Source: Parvularculaceae bacterium (lineage in GTDB: Bacteria; Pseudomonadota; Alphaproteobacteria; Caulobacterales; Parvularculaceae). Taken from it: a stretch of 64,000 bases of DNA. The notes beneath the pieces were generated by a model. That model saw only the letters and a list, made by a program, of their open reading frames with translations, was not told where the DNA came from and made no database searches. Of the stretch, positions 47,165 to 57,101 are shown piece after piece (positions within the stretch are counted from its first letter, which is position 1; each line of letters begins with the position of its first letter). The stretch spans positions 26,043 to 90,042 of the forward strand of contig JAGRDS010000021.1 of NCBI GenBank assembly GCA_020446945.1, in the 5' to 3' direction. The position numbers and the translations under genes were made by a program.

Positions 47165-48133
47165 GTGAAATTTCTTGCTATCGCAGCGCTCGCTTTTTCA
47201 GCCGCCTTGGCGGCGTCGCCGGCCTACGCGGCGGGATCGGGTTCGGCCGGCGGGCTTCCATCCTCAAGCCGCCCGAAAGTCGATCCGGCGAAGGCGTTCA
47301 GCGAAGGCGTCGATGCGCTTCGAACGGAAGATTATAAAAAGGCCGAAAAGAAATTTCGCGACGTTCTTTCCGTTGCGCCGAAACACCCCGAAGCCAATTA
47401 CTATATGGCGCTCGCCAGGATCGGGAACGGCAAACCGAAAAGCGCCGTGCGCTATCTTGAAACGGCGATTGAGGAGCGCGGCGATTTTGTCGAGGCGCGC
47501 GAACGTCTGGCCCTGGTGCAGATAGAGCTTGGAAAGCCTGAGGCCGCGCGCGATCAACTCCTCGAAATAGAGGCGAAGAAATCTGAATGCGCGCAGGCGG
47601 GAAATTGCGATGAGGCTTATGTTGCGCGCGTTGAAACGGCGTTATCGCGCATCGCCGCCGCGCTGGAGGCGCCGTCCAGCGAGACGAGCGAGGAAGATGC
47701 GGGTGCAGCAGGGGAAGAGGTCAGCGATCAGGCCTATCTTCTGTTTGCGCCGCGCGGCGATGGTGTCGCGCTCTATACGGCCGCTGTGCGCCTGATAAAC
47801 GAACATCGCTATCTGGAAGCGATCGATCAACTTTATGATGCGCAGGCGATAATCGGTCCGCACCCTGATATACTTAATTACCTCGGCTACGCGCATCGCA
47901 AGATCGCAAGGATTGAGAAAGCGAAGGAATATTATCATACCGCGCTCGCGATCGATCCGGATCACAAGGGCGCGAACGAATATCTGGGCGAACTTTACCT
48001 TCAGACCGGCGAGATGGGCGAAGCGAAAAAGCAACTCGCAAGGCTCGATCGCATCTGCGTTTTTGGTTGTGTCGAACGCGAAGACCTGGCGCGGCTTATT
48101 TCGCGCCGAGAGGGCGCCATTGCTTCGAACTAG
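47165..48133 (+). CDS. periplasmic TPR-repeat protein
   Basis: 322 residues with a signal peptide (ending SPAYA) and two blocks of TPR repeats (about 40-130 and 205-300) around an acidic linker. TPR proteins act as scaffolds. I chose the GTG at 47165, preceded by AAGGGAGAT, because it gives a clean signal peptide; an upstream ATG (47102) would overlap the previous stop. The following cytochrome gene begins inside its last codons (14 nt overlap), so the pair is probably functionally linked. Confidence 0.8.
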   Translation: MKFLAIAALAFSAALAASPAYAAGSGSAGGLPSSSRPKVDPAKAFSEGVDALRTEDYKKAEKKFRDVLSVAPKHPEANYYMALARIGNGKPKSAVRYLETAIEERGDFVEARERLALVQIELGKPEAARDQLLEIEAKKSECAQAGNCDEAYVARVETALSRIAAALEAPSSETSEEDAGAAGEEVSDQAYLLFAPRGDGVALYTAAVRLINEHRYLEAIDQLYDAQAIIGPHPDILNYLGYAHRKIARIEKAKEYYHTALAIDPDHKGANEYLGELYLQTGEMGEAKKQLARLDRICVFGCVEREDLARLISRREGAIASN

Positions 48134-49055
48134 TATCGCAATCGCCGTCGCCGCCGCTTTCGCCGTTCCAGCGTCAGCGGAAGGATTGACGCAGGCGCGC
48201 TGGCTTTCGCCCGAAGCGGACAAGGTCGCCGCGTTAACGCTTTCGCCCGGCGAATGCCTCACCGAACCGGCGGACGCGGATAACGCCTATCTCGTTGAGG
48301 TCGGACGCGCAGCATTCAACAGTCCGCTCTTGATGGGAGGGCAGGCCGCGCGCGGCGGCCTTTCCTGCGCCGCCTGTCATGTCGACGGGCGCTCCAACCC
48401 CGATTTTTTTCTCGCCGGCCTGTCAGGCCCGCCGGGCACGGCCGATGTGACAACGTCGATTTTTTCGCAGGTTCGCGATGACGGCGAATTTAACCCCGTT
48501 CCGATTCCGACATTGCTGAATGCGCGTGAGAAAGAAACCTTCGGCGCTGCGACGCGCGCGCCAAGCCTTCACGCCTTCATCAGCGCCGCAATTGTAGATG
48601 AGTTTCAGGCAGAGCCGCCGCCGCCGAAAGTCTTCGACGGTCTGATCGCCTATATTGAATCGTTCGACGCCGCCGCGTGTCCGGACGGGCCGACGGCGCA
48701 AACCGCGCGCCGCGCCTTGAACGACGCGATGCGCGTCGCCGAGGCAGCGAAAGCGGCGATCGGCCGGGGCGATTATCCAACGGCCGATTTTCTGCTCGCG
48801 AGCTGTCAATTCATGCTTGGCCGCATAAGCGAGCGATTTCCATTCAAAAAGGGCGCGAGGCTGCGGTCCGATCTTGCGGTATTGTCGCGCGATATCGGAC
48901 AGGTGCGAAAGGCGCCCGACAGCGCCGGAGAGAAATTCGCCGCAATCGAAAAGTCGGCGGCGAGGCTCGGAAAACGCCTTCACAAAGCGCGCCGCATTTC
49001 GCTATACGATCCCGACGCGCTGAAGGATTTTCTAAAGTCGCGCGACAGGGATTAA
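48120..49055 (+). CDS. exported cytochrome c-like protein
   Basis: 311 residues beginning with TTG at 48120, preceded by GAGAGGG, which gives a signal peptide (about 1-20, ending PASA). A single heme motif CAACH (near 83-87) lies in GGQAARGGLSCAACHVDGR, similar to the first heme site of di-heme cytochrome c peroxidases. The second heme CxxCH is absent. The C-terminal half is helical and unassigned. Its start overlaps the TPR gene. Partner or substrate unknown. Confidence 0.72.
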   Translation: MLRTSIAIAVAAAFAVPASAEGLTQARWLSPEADKVAALTLSPGECLTEPADADNAYLVEVGRAAFNSPLLMGGQAARGGLSCAACHVDGRSNPDFFLAGLSGPPGTADVTTSIFSQVRDDGEFNPVPIPTLLNAREKETFGAATRAPSLHAFISAAIVDEFQAEPPPPKVFDGLIAYIESFDAAACPDGPTAQTARRALNDAMRVAEAAKAAIGRGDYPTADFLLASCQFMLGRISERFPFKKGARLRSDLAVLSRDIGQVRKAPDSAGEKFAAIEKSAARLGKRLHKARRISLYDPDALKDFLKSRDRD

Positions 49056-49062
49056 AAGCGCG

Positions 49063-50442
49063 ATGCTTAGTGTTTTCGATATATTCAAGATCGGGATAGG
49101 TCCGTCGAGTTCGCACACAGTCGGGCCGATGCGTATCGGCGTCCGGTTCCTGACCGAGGCGAAAGAGGCCGGTGCGCTTGAGAACGCCGCGCGCGTCAGG
49201 ATCGACCTTCACGGCTCGCTCGCCCTGACCGGCGTCGGACACGGCACCGACAAGGCGTCCATTCTTGGTCTGATGGGATTTGCGCCGGACGAAACCGATC
49301 CGGACGCCGCCGACGCGGCCATCGCCGCCGTGAAAAAAAACAAACGCCTGAAATTGGCCGGCGGGCCGGAAATTGCATTCGACCCGGCGCACGATATTGA
49401 TTTTCGCGGCGACATCATTCCGACCATTCATCCCAATGAAATGCGTCTGGCGCTGCAAGACGCTGAAGGGTCGGAAATTTTCGAGCAGACCTATTATTCG
49501 GTCGGCGGCGGTTTTATTGCGGGCGCGAAGCAACTTACCGCGCCGGCGCCTGGCGATATGATCAAGGATCCGCATGCCAGTCCATACACATTCGGATCGG
49601 CAAGCAATCTTCTTTCGCTCTGCAAAACTGAAAACCTCTCGATCGACGAGGTAATCCTTCGCAATGAGGACGCAATTCGTCCGCGCGCGCAAACAACCGA
49701 AGGGCTGGACCGCATCTGGGCGGCGATGCGCGATTGCGTCGCGCGCGGATTGATGACGAGGGGCGTGCTTCCAGGCGGTCTGGTAGTGAGGCGCCGCGCA
49801 CCCGCGCTTTACGCGAAATTGCAGGACGCGCCGCTGGCCAACGAGCGCGAGCAATTGTTCGACTGGCTGAATGTTTACGCGATGGCGGTGAATGAGGAAA
49901 ACGCCGCCGGCGGGCGCGTCGTCACGGCGCCGACAAACGGGGCCGCCGGAATCATTCCTTCGGTGATCAAACATTATTGCGAAGACGGCGGTGAGCGGCA
50001 GGCGGATCAAATACGCCGGTTTCTGGTTACAGCGGCCGGCGTCGGCATGCTGTACAAACAGCGCGCGTCGATCTCCGGCGCGGAAATGGGATGCCAGGGC
50101 GAAGTTGGCGTCGCCTGCTCGATGGCGGCGGCGGGGCTTGCATCGGTCTGGGGCGGTACGCCCGAGCAGATCGAACACGCCGCCGAAATCGGAATGGAGC
50201 ACAATCTGGGGCTGACCTGCGATCCAGTCGGCGGTCTGGTACAAATCCCCTGCATCGAACGCAATGCAATCGGCGCCGTCAAGGCCGTCAATGCTGCGCG
50301 ACTGGCGCTTCGCGCTTCGGAAAGTCACAAGGTCTCGCTCGACCAGGTGATCGAGACGATGCGCCAGACCGGTCTCGACATGTCGCGAAAGTACAAGGAG
50401 ACGAGCGAGGGCGGGTTGGCCGTCAATGTGGTCGAGTGTTAG
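49063..50442 (+). CDS. sdaA: L-serine ammonia-lyase (iron-sulfur type)
   Basis: Deaminates L-serine to pyruvate and ammonia using a [4Fe-4S] cluster, 459 residues, the single-chain form. The N-terminal [11 protein letters not shown] motif and conserved cysteines in [18 protein letters not shown] and QIPC mark the cluster-binding region. Starts 7 nt after the cytochrome gene and is followed by the TerB-like gene after 9 nt. Confidence 0.95.
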   Translation: MLSVFDIFKIGIGPSSSHTVGPMRIGVRFLTEAKEAGALENAARVRIDLHGSLALTGVGHGTDKASILGLMGFAPDETDPDAADAAIAAVKKNKRLKLAGGPEIAFDPAHDIDFRGDIIPTIHPNEMRLALQDAEGSEIFEQTYYSVGGGFIAGAKQLTAPAPGDMIKDPHASPYTFGSASNLLSLCKTENLSIDEVILRNEDAIRPRAQTTEGLDRIWAAMRDCVARGLMTRGVLPGGLVVRRRAPALYAKLQDAPLANEREQLFDWLNVYAMAVNEENAAGGRVVTAPTNGAAGIIPSVIKHYCEDGGERQADQIRRFLVTAAGVGMLYKQRASISGAEMGCQGEVGVACSMAAAGLASVWGGTPEQIEHAAEIGMEHNLGLTCDPVGGLVQIPCIERNAIGAVKAVNAARLALRASESHKVSLDQVIETMRQTGLDMSRKYKETSEGGLAVNVVEC

Positions 50443-50451
50443 GAATAGATT

Positions 50452-50901
50452 GTGTTCGATGAATTGAAGAAACTATTCGCCTCCAAGGGCCGCAGTGAAA
50501 AGTCGGCTGGGGTCGAGGATCATGTTGTTTCGATAGCGGCGCTGCTGGTGGAGGCGGCGATCGCGGATGAACGTTATACGGAAAATGAGCGGGACGTGAT
50601 TTCGCGATTGCTCGTCGAGGCGTTCGGCGTCGATACAGCCGAAGTAGCGGCCATCCTTACCGAGGCGGAAACACGTCAGAAAGAAGCTGTCGATCTTTAC
50701 ACTTTTATCAGGGATGTGAAGACGCTTACGCCGGATGAAAAGATCGTTCTCATTGAATCTCTCTGGCGCGTAATACTGAGCGACGGCGAAAAAGACGCCT
50801 ATGAGGATATGCTCGTTCGCCGCGTTTGCGGCCTCATTCACGTATCAGACGTTGACAGCGGCCTCGCGCGGCGGCGTGTTCAGACGGCGCTCTCGCGCTG
50901 A
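50452..50901 (+). CDS. TerB-family protein
   Basis: 149 residues with a GTG start, helical throughout, matching the TerB (tellurite-resistance/DnaJ-associated) domain: VVSIAALLVEAAIADERYTENE followed by acidic helices. TerB-like domains may bind metal ions; their roles are poorly known. The 3' end overlaps the MFS gene on the other strand by 22 bases. Tellurite resistance should not be assumed. Confidence 0.85.
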   Translation: MFDELKKLFASKGRSEKSAGVEDHVVSIAALLVEAAIADERYTENERDVISRLLVEAFGVDTAEVAAILTEAETRQKEAVDLYTFIRDVKTLTPDEKIVLIESLWRVILSDGEKDAYEDMLVRRVCGLIHVSDVDSGLARRRVQTALSR

Positions 50902-52139
50902 GCGTCGCCCGCCGTTTCATCATCCGCGCCGATTTCGAACACCGTCGGTGCGGCGTTTTTCGGAAGCGGCGCAAAGGGAGATTTCTGCTCTTCGGGCACC
51001 GGCCCTTTCATCAGTATGCGTATGAGGCAGAAGCCGGCGAAAAGCGCATATACGCTGGCGATATAGACGAAAAGCGACGCCGGTCCGAATATCGCCATGA
51101 CGATTGCGCCGGCTGTCGCGCCGACAACCGAACCGATACCGTGCAGCAAAAGCAGGCCGCCATTGGTTGAAACAGCCTCGCCGGGAGGCGCATGATCATT
51201 AGCGTGCGCCGCGTTGATGCCGAACATCGGGAAAATGAATGCGCCGAACACCGCGCCGAGCCCCAGAAGATATTCAGGAGAGCGCCCGCCGAAATGCGCA
51301 AGCGACAGCGCGCCCGCGACGCCGAACAGGCTCGAAGCGAGCATGACGCGGCGTCGGTCGATCCGGTCTGACAACCAGCCGAGCGGCCATTGAAGAACCG
51401 CGGCGCCGATAATGACGATGCTGACAAAACTGGCGATGAGCGCGGTGTCGTAACCAAGTCTTTGCGCGTAGACCGCGCCGACCGCCCAGAAAGAGGCGTT
51501 GGCGAGGCCGATCAGCGGCGCGCCGACCGCGGCTACAGGCGAGAGTTCAAACAACCGGCGGATATCGAGACGCGCCGTTTCAATCGGTTTGGGCGCGTCG
51601 GATTTTGTGAGCGCGACCGGTACGAGCGAGAGCGATATGAGTATCGAAACGATGACGAAGAGGTGAAAATCGGATGGGTCCGCCGTCGCCAGCAATGCGT
51701 TTCCGGCCGTCGTCGCGCCAAGATCGATAACACGGTAGATCGAAAGAATTTCGCCGCGGTTCTCGTTTGTCGCCCGCTCATTGATCCAGCTCTCGATCAC
51801 CATGATGAGGCCGGCGAAACAAAAGCCGGTGACCGCGCGCAAGACAGCCCAAGCCCAGACCTGGACAAACAGAGGATGGATCAGGGCCGACGCCGACGCG
51901 ATCGAAGCGAGGGCGAGAAACGTGCGAATGTGCCCGACCGATTTGATAAAGGTCGGATTAAGACGGCATCCGATCACGAAACCGCCGAAATAGGCCGACA
52001 TCAAAACGCCGATAAGCGAAGTCGGAAATCCTTCAATATTGCCCCTTACCGCAAGCAGGGTACCCTGCAGGCCGTTGCCGGCGAGCAGGATCGCGGCAGC
52101 AAGCAGTAGCGAGAATATGGCGGCGACGGCGCGAAACAT
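50880..52139 (-). CDS. MFS transporter
   Basis: 419-residue major facilitator superfamily protein with 12 predicted helices. An arginine-containing loop motif, WLSDRIDRRRVM, lies near the middle, as in YcaD-like members. Substrate unknown. Ends overlapping the TerB-like gene. It lies about 120 bp from the tRNA-Leu gene, and no regulator is adjacent. Confidence 0.88.
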   Translation of the reverse strand: MFRAVAAIFSLLLAAAILLAGNGLQGTLLAVRGNIEGFPTSLIGVLMSAYFGGFVIGCRLNPTFIKSVGHIRTFLALASIASASALIHPLFVQVWAWAVLRAVTGFCFAGLIMVIESWINERATNENRGEILSIYRVIDLGATTAGNALLATADPSDFHLFVIVSILISLSLVPVALTKSDAPKPIETARLDIRRLFELSPVAAVGAPLIGLANASFWAVGAVYAQRLGYDTALIASFVSIVIIGAAVLQWPLGWLSDRIDRRRVMLASSLFGVAGALSLAHFGGRSPEYLLGLGAVFGAFIFPMFGINAAHANDHAPPGEAVSTNGGLLLLHGIGSVVGATAGAIVMAIFGPASLFVYIASVYALFAGFCLIRILMKGPVPEEQKSPFAPLPKNAAPTVFEIGADDETAGDAQRESAV

Positions 52140-52258
52140 TCCAGGACCGGGCAGGGCTGATTCGACAGAGTGAATTTGCGATACGCGCGCCCAGCGAGCC
52201 GATCAAGGCGGATGGACCTTTGCCGCGGCGGCGAATGAATGCTAAGCGCGGCGCGGAT

Positions 52259-52345
52259 GCGGGCGTGGCGGAACCGGTAGACGCAACGGACTTAAAATCC
52301 GTCGGCAGAAATGCCGTGGGGGTTCAAATCCCCCCGCCCGCACCA
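52259..52345 (+). tRNA. tRNA-Leu (UAA anticodon)
   Basis: 87 nt including an encoded CCA. Acceptor arms GCGGGCG / CGCCCGC, anticodon stem ACGGA / TCCGT with loop CTTAAAA giving UAA, a long type II variable arm and the T arm around GGTTCAAATCC all fit. The neighbouring sulfotransferase gene ends 3 nt after the CCA on the other strand. Confidence 0.96.
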
Positions 52346-52348
52346 GGC

Positions 52349-53440
52349 TCAGGCGTCGTCGCCCTTGGTGAGCAGCGCATAAGCCGCATTCGCCTCGGCG
52401 AGGAGGCGTTGGTCGGCGCCGTCGAGCGGGGCGTTCCTCGTCGTCGGCGCCCTGATTGCGGCGGCGTTCGCGGCGAATCCAGCCTTGTCGGAAAGCTCGC
52501 TCAAATCTGCGATGCGCCGCAGCGCCTCCGCAGGCGAAGAAATCGTGCGTTCGTACGAGACGAAGTGGACGCGCTCGTCGGCGCGCTTTGCAGCATAGGC
52601 GTAGGCGTCTATCCAATATTGAAGCCAGAAATTCGGATCTCCCGCCTGTCTGGCGGTGTAACCGCGCCCTGCGAAATCGATCGGGCGAAAATTCGCGCCG
52701 AAATCATAATGACCTATCCAGCGCATGTAAGACCGCGCGAATTCGTCCGTTTCGTGAAGTGAAAGAAAACGCTCATGCTGGGTCTTTAATGAACGCACAT
52801 GGGAAACCGGATCTCTTATGCAGACAAAAACTGTAGCGTCCGGAAAAATCGCCCGAACAGCGCCGATGCGAGAGATATTCGCGTTGTTCTTCGAAATATA
52901 GCGAAGCGGCGCGCCGTCTATTGCGTGAACCGCGGCGAGCTTTCTCACAAGCGTCTCGAATGCCTGTTTGAATTCGCTGGAAACCATGTCGGCGCCGACC
53001 GGTTTCAGATTTTCATCGCCGACATATTTCTCGCGCAAATAGGTTAGCCAGGCGACCTCCTCAAACGCTTCGGGACTGTCAAATGAAATTTCCATCCCGT
53101 CGCCATGCGCACGCTCTTTCAATGCGCCTTCGCGCCGACCCGACTTTGTCATCGACGCCCATAAAAGCGGGGCGAGGACGAACGGCATCTCGCGGTAGGT
53201 GAAGGTTGAGAATTCACCTGTTTTGTACAGGAGTTCGAGCAGCAATGTCGTTCCGGCCCGCGGCAGGCCGGTTACGAAAACAGGTTTGGCCGATGACTGA
53301 TCCGCGTACTGACGCGCAAAAATGTCGCTTTCTATCTCTCCAAGCGCGCGCTGAACTATCGGGTGCGCGAACGCCAACCGATGCAGGCATCGGTCCAGAA
53401 AGGAATAGCTGTCTGCACGATTATCGCTGCCGGCGGCCAT
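52349..53440 (-). CDS. PAPS-dependent sulfotransferase-family protein
   Basis: 363 residues with the 5'-phosphosulfate loop VFVTGLPRAGTTLL (about 55-68) and a 3'-phosphate region around CIRDPVSHVRSL (near 205). Would move sulfo groups from PAPS to an acceptor in the cytoplasm. Last gene of a leftward cluster with two small membrane proteins and an arylsulfotransferase-like protein; its start overlaps the previous gene by 20 nt. PAPS supply fits the cysD-cysNC genes in this window. Confidence 0.85.
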   Translation of the reverse strand: MAAGSDNRADSYSFLDRCLHRLAFAHPIVQRALGEIESDIFARQYADQSSAKPVFVTGLPRAGTTLLLELLYKTGEFSTFTYREMPFVLAPLLWASMTKSGRREGALKERAHGDGMEISFDSPEAFEEVAWLTYLREKYVGDENLKPVGADMVSSEFKQAFETLVRKLAAVHAIDGAPLRYISKNNANISRIGAVRAIFPDATVFVCIRDPVSHVRSLKTQHERFLSLHETDEFARSYMRWIGHYDFGANFRPIDFAGRGYTARQAGDPNFWLQYWIDAYAYAAKRADERVHFVSYERTISSPAEALRRIADLSELSDKAGFAANAAAIRAPTTRNAPLDGADQRLLAEANAAYALLTKGDDA

Positions 53441-53798
53441 GACGGATCATTCCATAGGCCGTCACGCCGACAATTGTCGCTGCTAGCGGCAATGGCTTGA
53501 CCGAATAGGCGATGAGATCTGAGAGCGGCCAGGCAAAAAGAGAGACGGCGAAAAGGACGACGCCCGCGGCGGCGATCGAGGCGACGATTTTTACCAGCAT
53601 CATGGCGAGCGAGGCGAACATCGACATGCTGGAGCGTTGCATCGCAACAGCCTTTTCCTCATCGCTCATAGTCGCAGACTGAATGACGCCGAACGCTCCC
53701 TTAGAGGTCGCGCGCATCGTCTCGACATCCGCCAAAGTCTTGAGCGCGACGAAGACCTCGTAAAAGGCGACCCCGGCTAAAAGGATGACCGCCAGCAT
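53421..53798 (-). CDS. small membrane protein of unknown function
   Basis: 125 residues with three predicted helices (near 2-20, 60-88 and 95-115) and a charged loop between the first two. No family recognised. It overlaps the sulfotransferase start and the upstream small gene by one base (TGATG), so it is translationally coupled in the sulfotransferase cluster. It may be a transport or assembly helper. Confidence 0.65.
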   Translation of the reverse strand: MLAVILLAGVAFYEVFVALKTLADVETMRATSKGAFGVIQSATMSDEEKAVAMQRSSMSMFASLAMMLVKIVASIAAAGVVLFAVSLFAWPLSDLIAYSVKPLPLAATIVGVTAYGMIRHGRRQR

Positions 53799-54073
53799 CA
53801 GGATGGCGAATTCTCCGATTTGTCGGCGGCGGCGGAGAGACTTGCGCCCGCGTCCGGCGCCGCCTTTTCATTCTTTTCTCGCTTCTTTCGCAGCATCGCC
53901 TTGATCGGATACCATAAAAGCCCGGCGATCAGCATAAAGAACGCGCCAATCGCGCCGAAGATCGTCGCGATAACGCCGAGCCCGACGCCCGGGCCGATAT
54001 ACGCGGCGGCGGGCGTCGCGAACGCCAGCGCGCCTATCAGGCTAAGGGCAATTCCAGCTTTCAGGTTTTTCAT
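53798..54073 (-). CDS. small signal-peptide membrane protein
   Basis: 91 residues: a signal peptide (about 1-22, ending AAA), then the short motif YIGPGVGLG, one membrane helix and a highly charged tail. I recall similar AYIGPG-type small proteins beside sulfotransferase genes in other bacteria, but not their function. A GGAGG site precedes the ATG. The upstream arylsulfotransferase-like gene overlaps its start by 32 nt. Confidence 0.72.
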   Translation of the reverse strand: MKNLKAGIALSLIGALAFATPAAAYIGPGVGLGVIATIFGAIGAFFMLIAGLLWYPIKAMLRKKREKNEKAAPDAGASLSAAADKSENSPS

Positions 54074-55364
54074 CGAAATAGTCCTCCGGTAGATGGACCG
54101 CCATCGACGCAATTGCGCTGTGGCGCGCGTCTATACGATTGTTGAATTCGAACACGGTCTGCGATGATTTGAGATCGATTTCCAGAACCCGGCCTTCCTT
54201 GGCGGCCACAACCAATACGCGGTCTGCGCCGATTGGTTGGTGCGCGCCCATTTCGGGCGTGAAAAAGACGCCGGAGGCCTCTGGCAGGATAGAGCGTACT
54301 GCGCCGTCCGACGGGTTCACCGCAATGAGGCGTGAGCGCCGGCGGTAAATTTCCTGTCGCTGCGTTGCAATAAACTGATTGTCGAAGACTGCTATCTCGC
54401 CGGTCGCGAGAAAGTCAGGATCGTGCTGACGCACCCACGGCCCGCGCTGGCTCCAGATTATTTTCTTCGTTTTGCGATCCACTATCGCGATCAGATCCTG
54501 GTTTCGAAAACTCACCAGAAGATCGCCGGGGGAAAATTGAGGAAACGCAGCGGCGAGCGCCGTCGGCAGCGGTTCGACGTCGTTTGGATGGAAAACGTCC
54601 GGATCGTTGTAAATATATGAGAGTTCATTTTCCCGGTTGAAGGCGTCCGGCAGCCCGAGGACCAGCCGGTTTTCAAGATCAAGAGCGGCGATATCGTCGA
54701 GAAGTGAAATCGATTCTATTGTTTCCCCGGTTTTCGTATCTATTCGGTCGATATACTGATCAATACCGATTTGGTGTTTTTCGCCGCGCCAGGACCATAG
54801 ATCGCCGTTTTCGTCGAGCGTGAGCTGATGATGATAAACATCATTGCGGCGCCAGATTTCATTGTTGCATTTATCGTAAGCGATAAGCGCCTCATCGGCG
54901 TCGCTGTTCACGAACAAATGACCGATCGGCGAAATCGCCGTTCCATGAGGACGGAAAAATTGTTTCGATTTTCTATTTAATATTCTCCAGGTGTGCACGG
55001 CGTCTCCGGCGGCGTCGAAAATTTGTGCGAGAAACATGCCCTCTCTCTTGTCGAAGGCGACAATAAGCCTGTAGCCGGATGCTTCTGGCGTCGTTGTTAT
55101 GCGGTCCATGGCCGCGTAGGGCGGAATCGGTTGAATTAGGCCGCGCGGCGCGAGCATGCCGGTTTCCAAAAACCGCTTCCCGAAGAGGTAGATATTGTCG
55201 CGGGCGTAGCGATAAGGGCGGGTGTCCTCGACCGCAGATATGAACGAGAAAGCGCCGCCGGCGCAGAAAGTCGCCGTCAGAAGCGACGCGATGAATAGCC
55301 GCCGCGCCGTCAATCGCGCACGCAGGCCTGAAACAAGCCGTTCAATCACCCGTATCGCCGACAT
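54042..55364 (-). CDS. arylsulfotransferase (ASST)-like beta-propeller protein
   Basis: 440 residues: one N-terminal membrane anchor (about 22-44), then a beta-propeller-type region. Features of the Arylsulfotran family are DVYHHQLTLDENGDLW, HPNDVEPLP and WVRQHDPDF, with the double histidine in the position of the family's sulfo-accepting site. Such enzymes sulfate phenols without PAPS at the periplasmic face. The gene is clearly more AT-rich than its neighbours. First gene of the cluster. True activity unproved. Confidence 0.75.
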   Translation of the reverse strand: MSAIRVIERLVSGLRARLTARRLFIASLLTATFCAGGAFSFISAVEDTRPYRYARDNIYLFGKRFLETGMLAPRGLIQPIPPYAAMDRITTTPEASGYRLIVAFDKREGMFLAQIFDAAGDAVHTWRILNRKSKQFFRPHGTAISPIGHLFVNSDADEALIAYDKCNNEIWRRNDVYHHQLTLDENGDLWSWRGEKHQIGIDQYIDRIDTKTGETIESISLLDDIAALDLENRLVLGLPDAFNRENELSYIYNDPDVFHPNDVEPLPTALAAAFPQFSPGDLLVSFRNQDLIAIVDRKTKKIIWSQRGPWVRQHDPDFLATGEIAVFDNQFIATQRQEIYRRRSRLIAVNPSDGAVRSILPEASGVFFTPEMGAHQPIGADRVLVVAAKEGRVLEIDLKSSQTVFEFNNRIDARHSAIASMAVHLPEDYFDEKPESWNCP

Positions 55365-55659
55365 GGTTCGGATTTTACCTTGTTCGCCCGGAATGATTCT
55401 AACATTGCTATCCGCAAAACTGCAAAAATTGATTTGCAAAATTCAGTCCCCGTCGGAAAAATTCGTCGAAACGGGGCGAAAATCCTCAGTTTCAGCGCGA
55501 ATTCGGCCGGCGGGGCGGGCGCTATGCGCCGGCTCCGACTGGTGCGTTAACCATTTTCCGTGTGCGTTCGAACCGAATGCGCGAGGTCTGGCGCGCCGCG
55601 TCCCGGCGTTCGACGTCGCGTCAAATCGCGGGAGGCTTTCGTCGGCGGCCCGCGAGCGT
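55365..55659. other. 295 bp non-coding gap upstream of the sulfotransferase cluster
   Basis: No gene visible. It must hold the promoter of the leftward arylsulfotransferase cluster and any terminator of gltA. The first part (55365-55450) is AT-rich and contains AATGATTCTAACATTG-like sequence. I did not find a tRNA-derived repeat that would suggest an integration site. Confidence 0.5.
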
Positions 55660-56964
55660 CTAGCGTTTTGAAATCGGCGTGTAATCGCGCGTTTGCGCGC
55701 CGGTGTAGATCTGTCGGGGGCGGCCGATCTTCTGGCTGTCGTCGCTAATCATTTCAGACCATTGAGCGATCCAGCCGACGGTGCGCGCGAGGGCGAAGAG
55801 GACGGTGAACATATCGGTCGGGAAACCGAGCGCCTTCAGCGTGATGCCCGAATAGAAATCGATGTTCGGATAAAGTTTCTTCTCGATAAAATACTCGTCC
55901 GAGAGCGCAATCCGTTCCAGTTCGCGCGCGACCTCAAATAGCGGATCGTCTTTGTATCCGAGCGCGTTCAGAACTTCGTGACACGCTGTCTGCATCACTT
56001 TGGCGCGCGGATCGTAATTTTTGTATACGCGGTGCCCGAAACCCATGAGACGGAAAGGATCGTTCTTGTCCTTCGCCCGCGCGACGAATTCGGGGATGCG
56101 TTCCGGCGTTCCGATTTCTTCGAGCATGGTGAGCGCGGCTTCGTTCGCGCCGCCATGCGCGGGCCCCCAGAGCGAGGCGATACCCGCGGCGATACACGCG
56201 AACGGATTGGCGCCGGACGAACCGGCGAGGCGCACCGTTGACGTGGATGCGTTCTGTTCGTGATCCATATGAAGGATGAAAATTTTGTCGAGCGCATCGG
56301 CCAGAACCGGATTTACGACGAATTCTTCAGCCGGAACCGCGAAACACATGCGCATGAAATTTTCTGTGTAATCGAGATCGTTGCGCGGAAACACGAATGG
56401 CTGGCCGCTGGAATATTTGAAGGCCATTGCGGCGATCGTCGGCATTTTGGCGATCATTCGATGGCTCGCAATGCGTCGCTGCGTCGGATCGTTGATATCG
56501 GTCGAGTCGTGATAAAAGGCCGAGAGAGCGCCGACGACGCCGACCATAATCGACATCGGATGGGCGTCGCGCCGGAAACCGTTATAGAAATTCTTCAACT
56601 GCTCATGCACCATCGTGTGGCGCGTAATCGAATTGTTGAATTCGTCAGAGGCTTTCGCGTCCGGCAATTCTCCGTAAAGGAGGAGATGTGCGACTTCGAG
56701 GAAGTTCGATTGCTCGGCCAGTTGCTCGATCGGAATGCCGCGATAGAGCAAAACGCCATTATCGCCGTCGATAAAAGTTATCTGGCTTTCGCAACTGGCG
56801 GTCGAGGTAAATCCGGGATCAAATGTAAAAAGGCCGGTGTTTGAATAGAATTTGCGGAAATCGACCACTTTTGGGCCGTGGGAGCCGGAATAGACCGGAA
56901 GCTCTATCGATTGGCCGTCATAGGTGACTTTCATGTTACCCGCCGGCTTCATCTTGCTTTCCAT
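55660..56964 (-). CDS. gltA: citrate synthase (long, type II form)
   Basis: Entry enzyme of the TCA cycle, 434 residues, the length of hexameric bacterial GltA. Catalytic residues lie in [27 protein letters not shown] and near [11 protein letters not shown]. Located in the alphaproteobacterial gltX-gltA order. Distinct from the shorter prpC at 29.4 kb, supporting a division into TCA and methylcitrate roles. Confidence 0.96.
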   Translation of the reverse strand: MESKMKPAGNMKVTYDGQSIELPVYSGSHGPKVVDFRKFYSNTGLFTFDPGFTSTASCESQITFIDGDNGVLLYRGIPIEQLAEQSNFLEVAHLLLYGELPDAKASDEFNNSITRHTMVHEQLKNFYNGFRRDAHPMSIMVGVVGALSAFYHDSTDINDPTQRRIASHRMIAKMPTIAAMAFKYSSGQPFVFPRNDLDYTENFMRMCFAVPAEEFVVNPVLADALDKIFILHMDHEQNASTSTVRLAGSSGANPFACIAAGIASLWGPAHGGANEAALTMLEEIGTPERIPEFVARAKDKNDPFRLMGFGHRVYKNYDPRAKVMQTACHEVLNALGYKDDPLFEVARELERIALSDEYFIEKKLYPNIDFYSGITLKALGFPTDMFTVLFALARTVGWIAQWSEMISDDSQKIGRPRQIYTGAQTRDYTPISKR

Positions 56965-57101
56965 AAACCTACTCCCGTTGTGCGATGCGGCAATTTTTGT
57001 GCAGTGCGATCATAATCAGAAACTTCGCAGTTTCCAGAGCGGCGCCTGCATTTTGAACCGGTCCGGGTCAAACCCGGAATAACTGTGCTAACTCTTTGTT
57101 A

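Noticed and set aside
52259..55659. genomic island inserted at tRNA-Leu
   Set aside because: No integrase gene and no duplicated tRNA 3' end were found; only composition and position hint at transfer, so I report it as a possibility in the findings only.
57063..57077. hairpin CCGGGT / ACCCGG after gltX as a terminator
   Set aside because: The stem is perfect but the minus-strand sequence that follows is not T-rich, so intrinsic termination is not supported.
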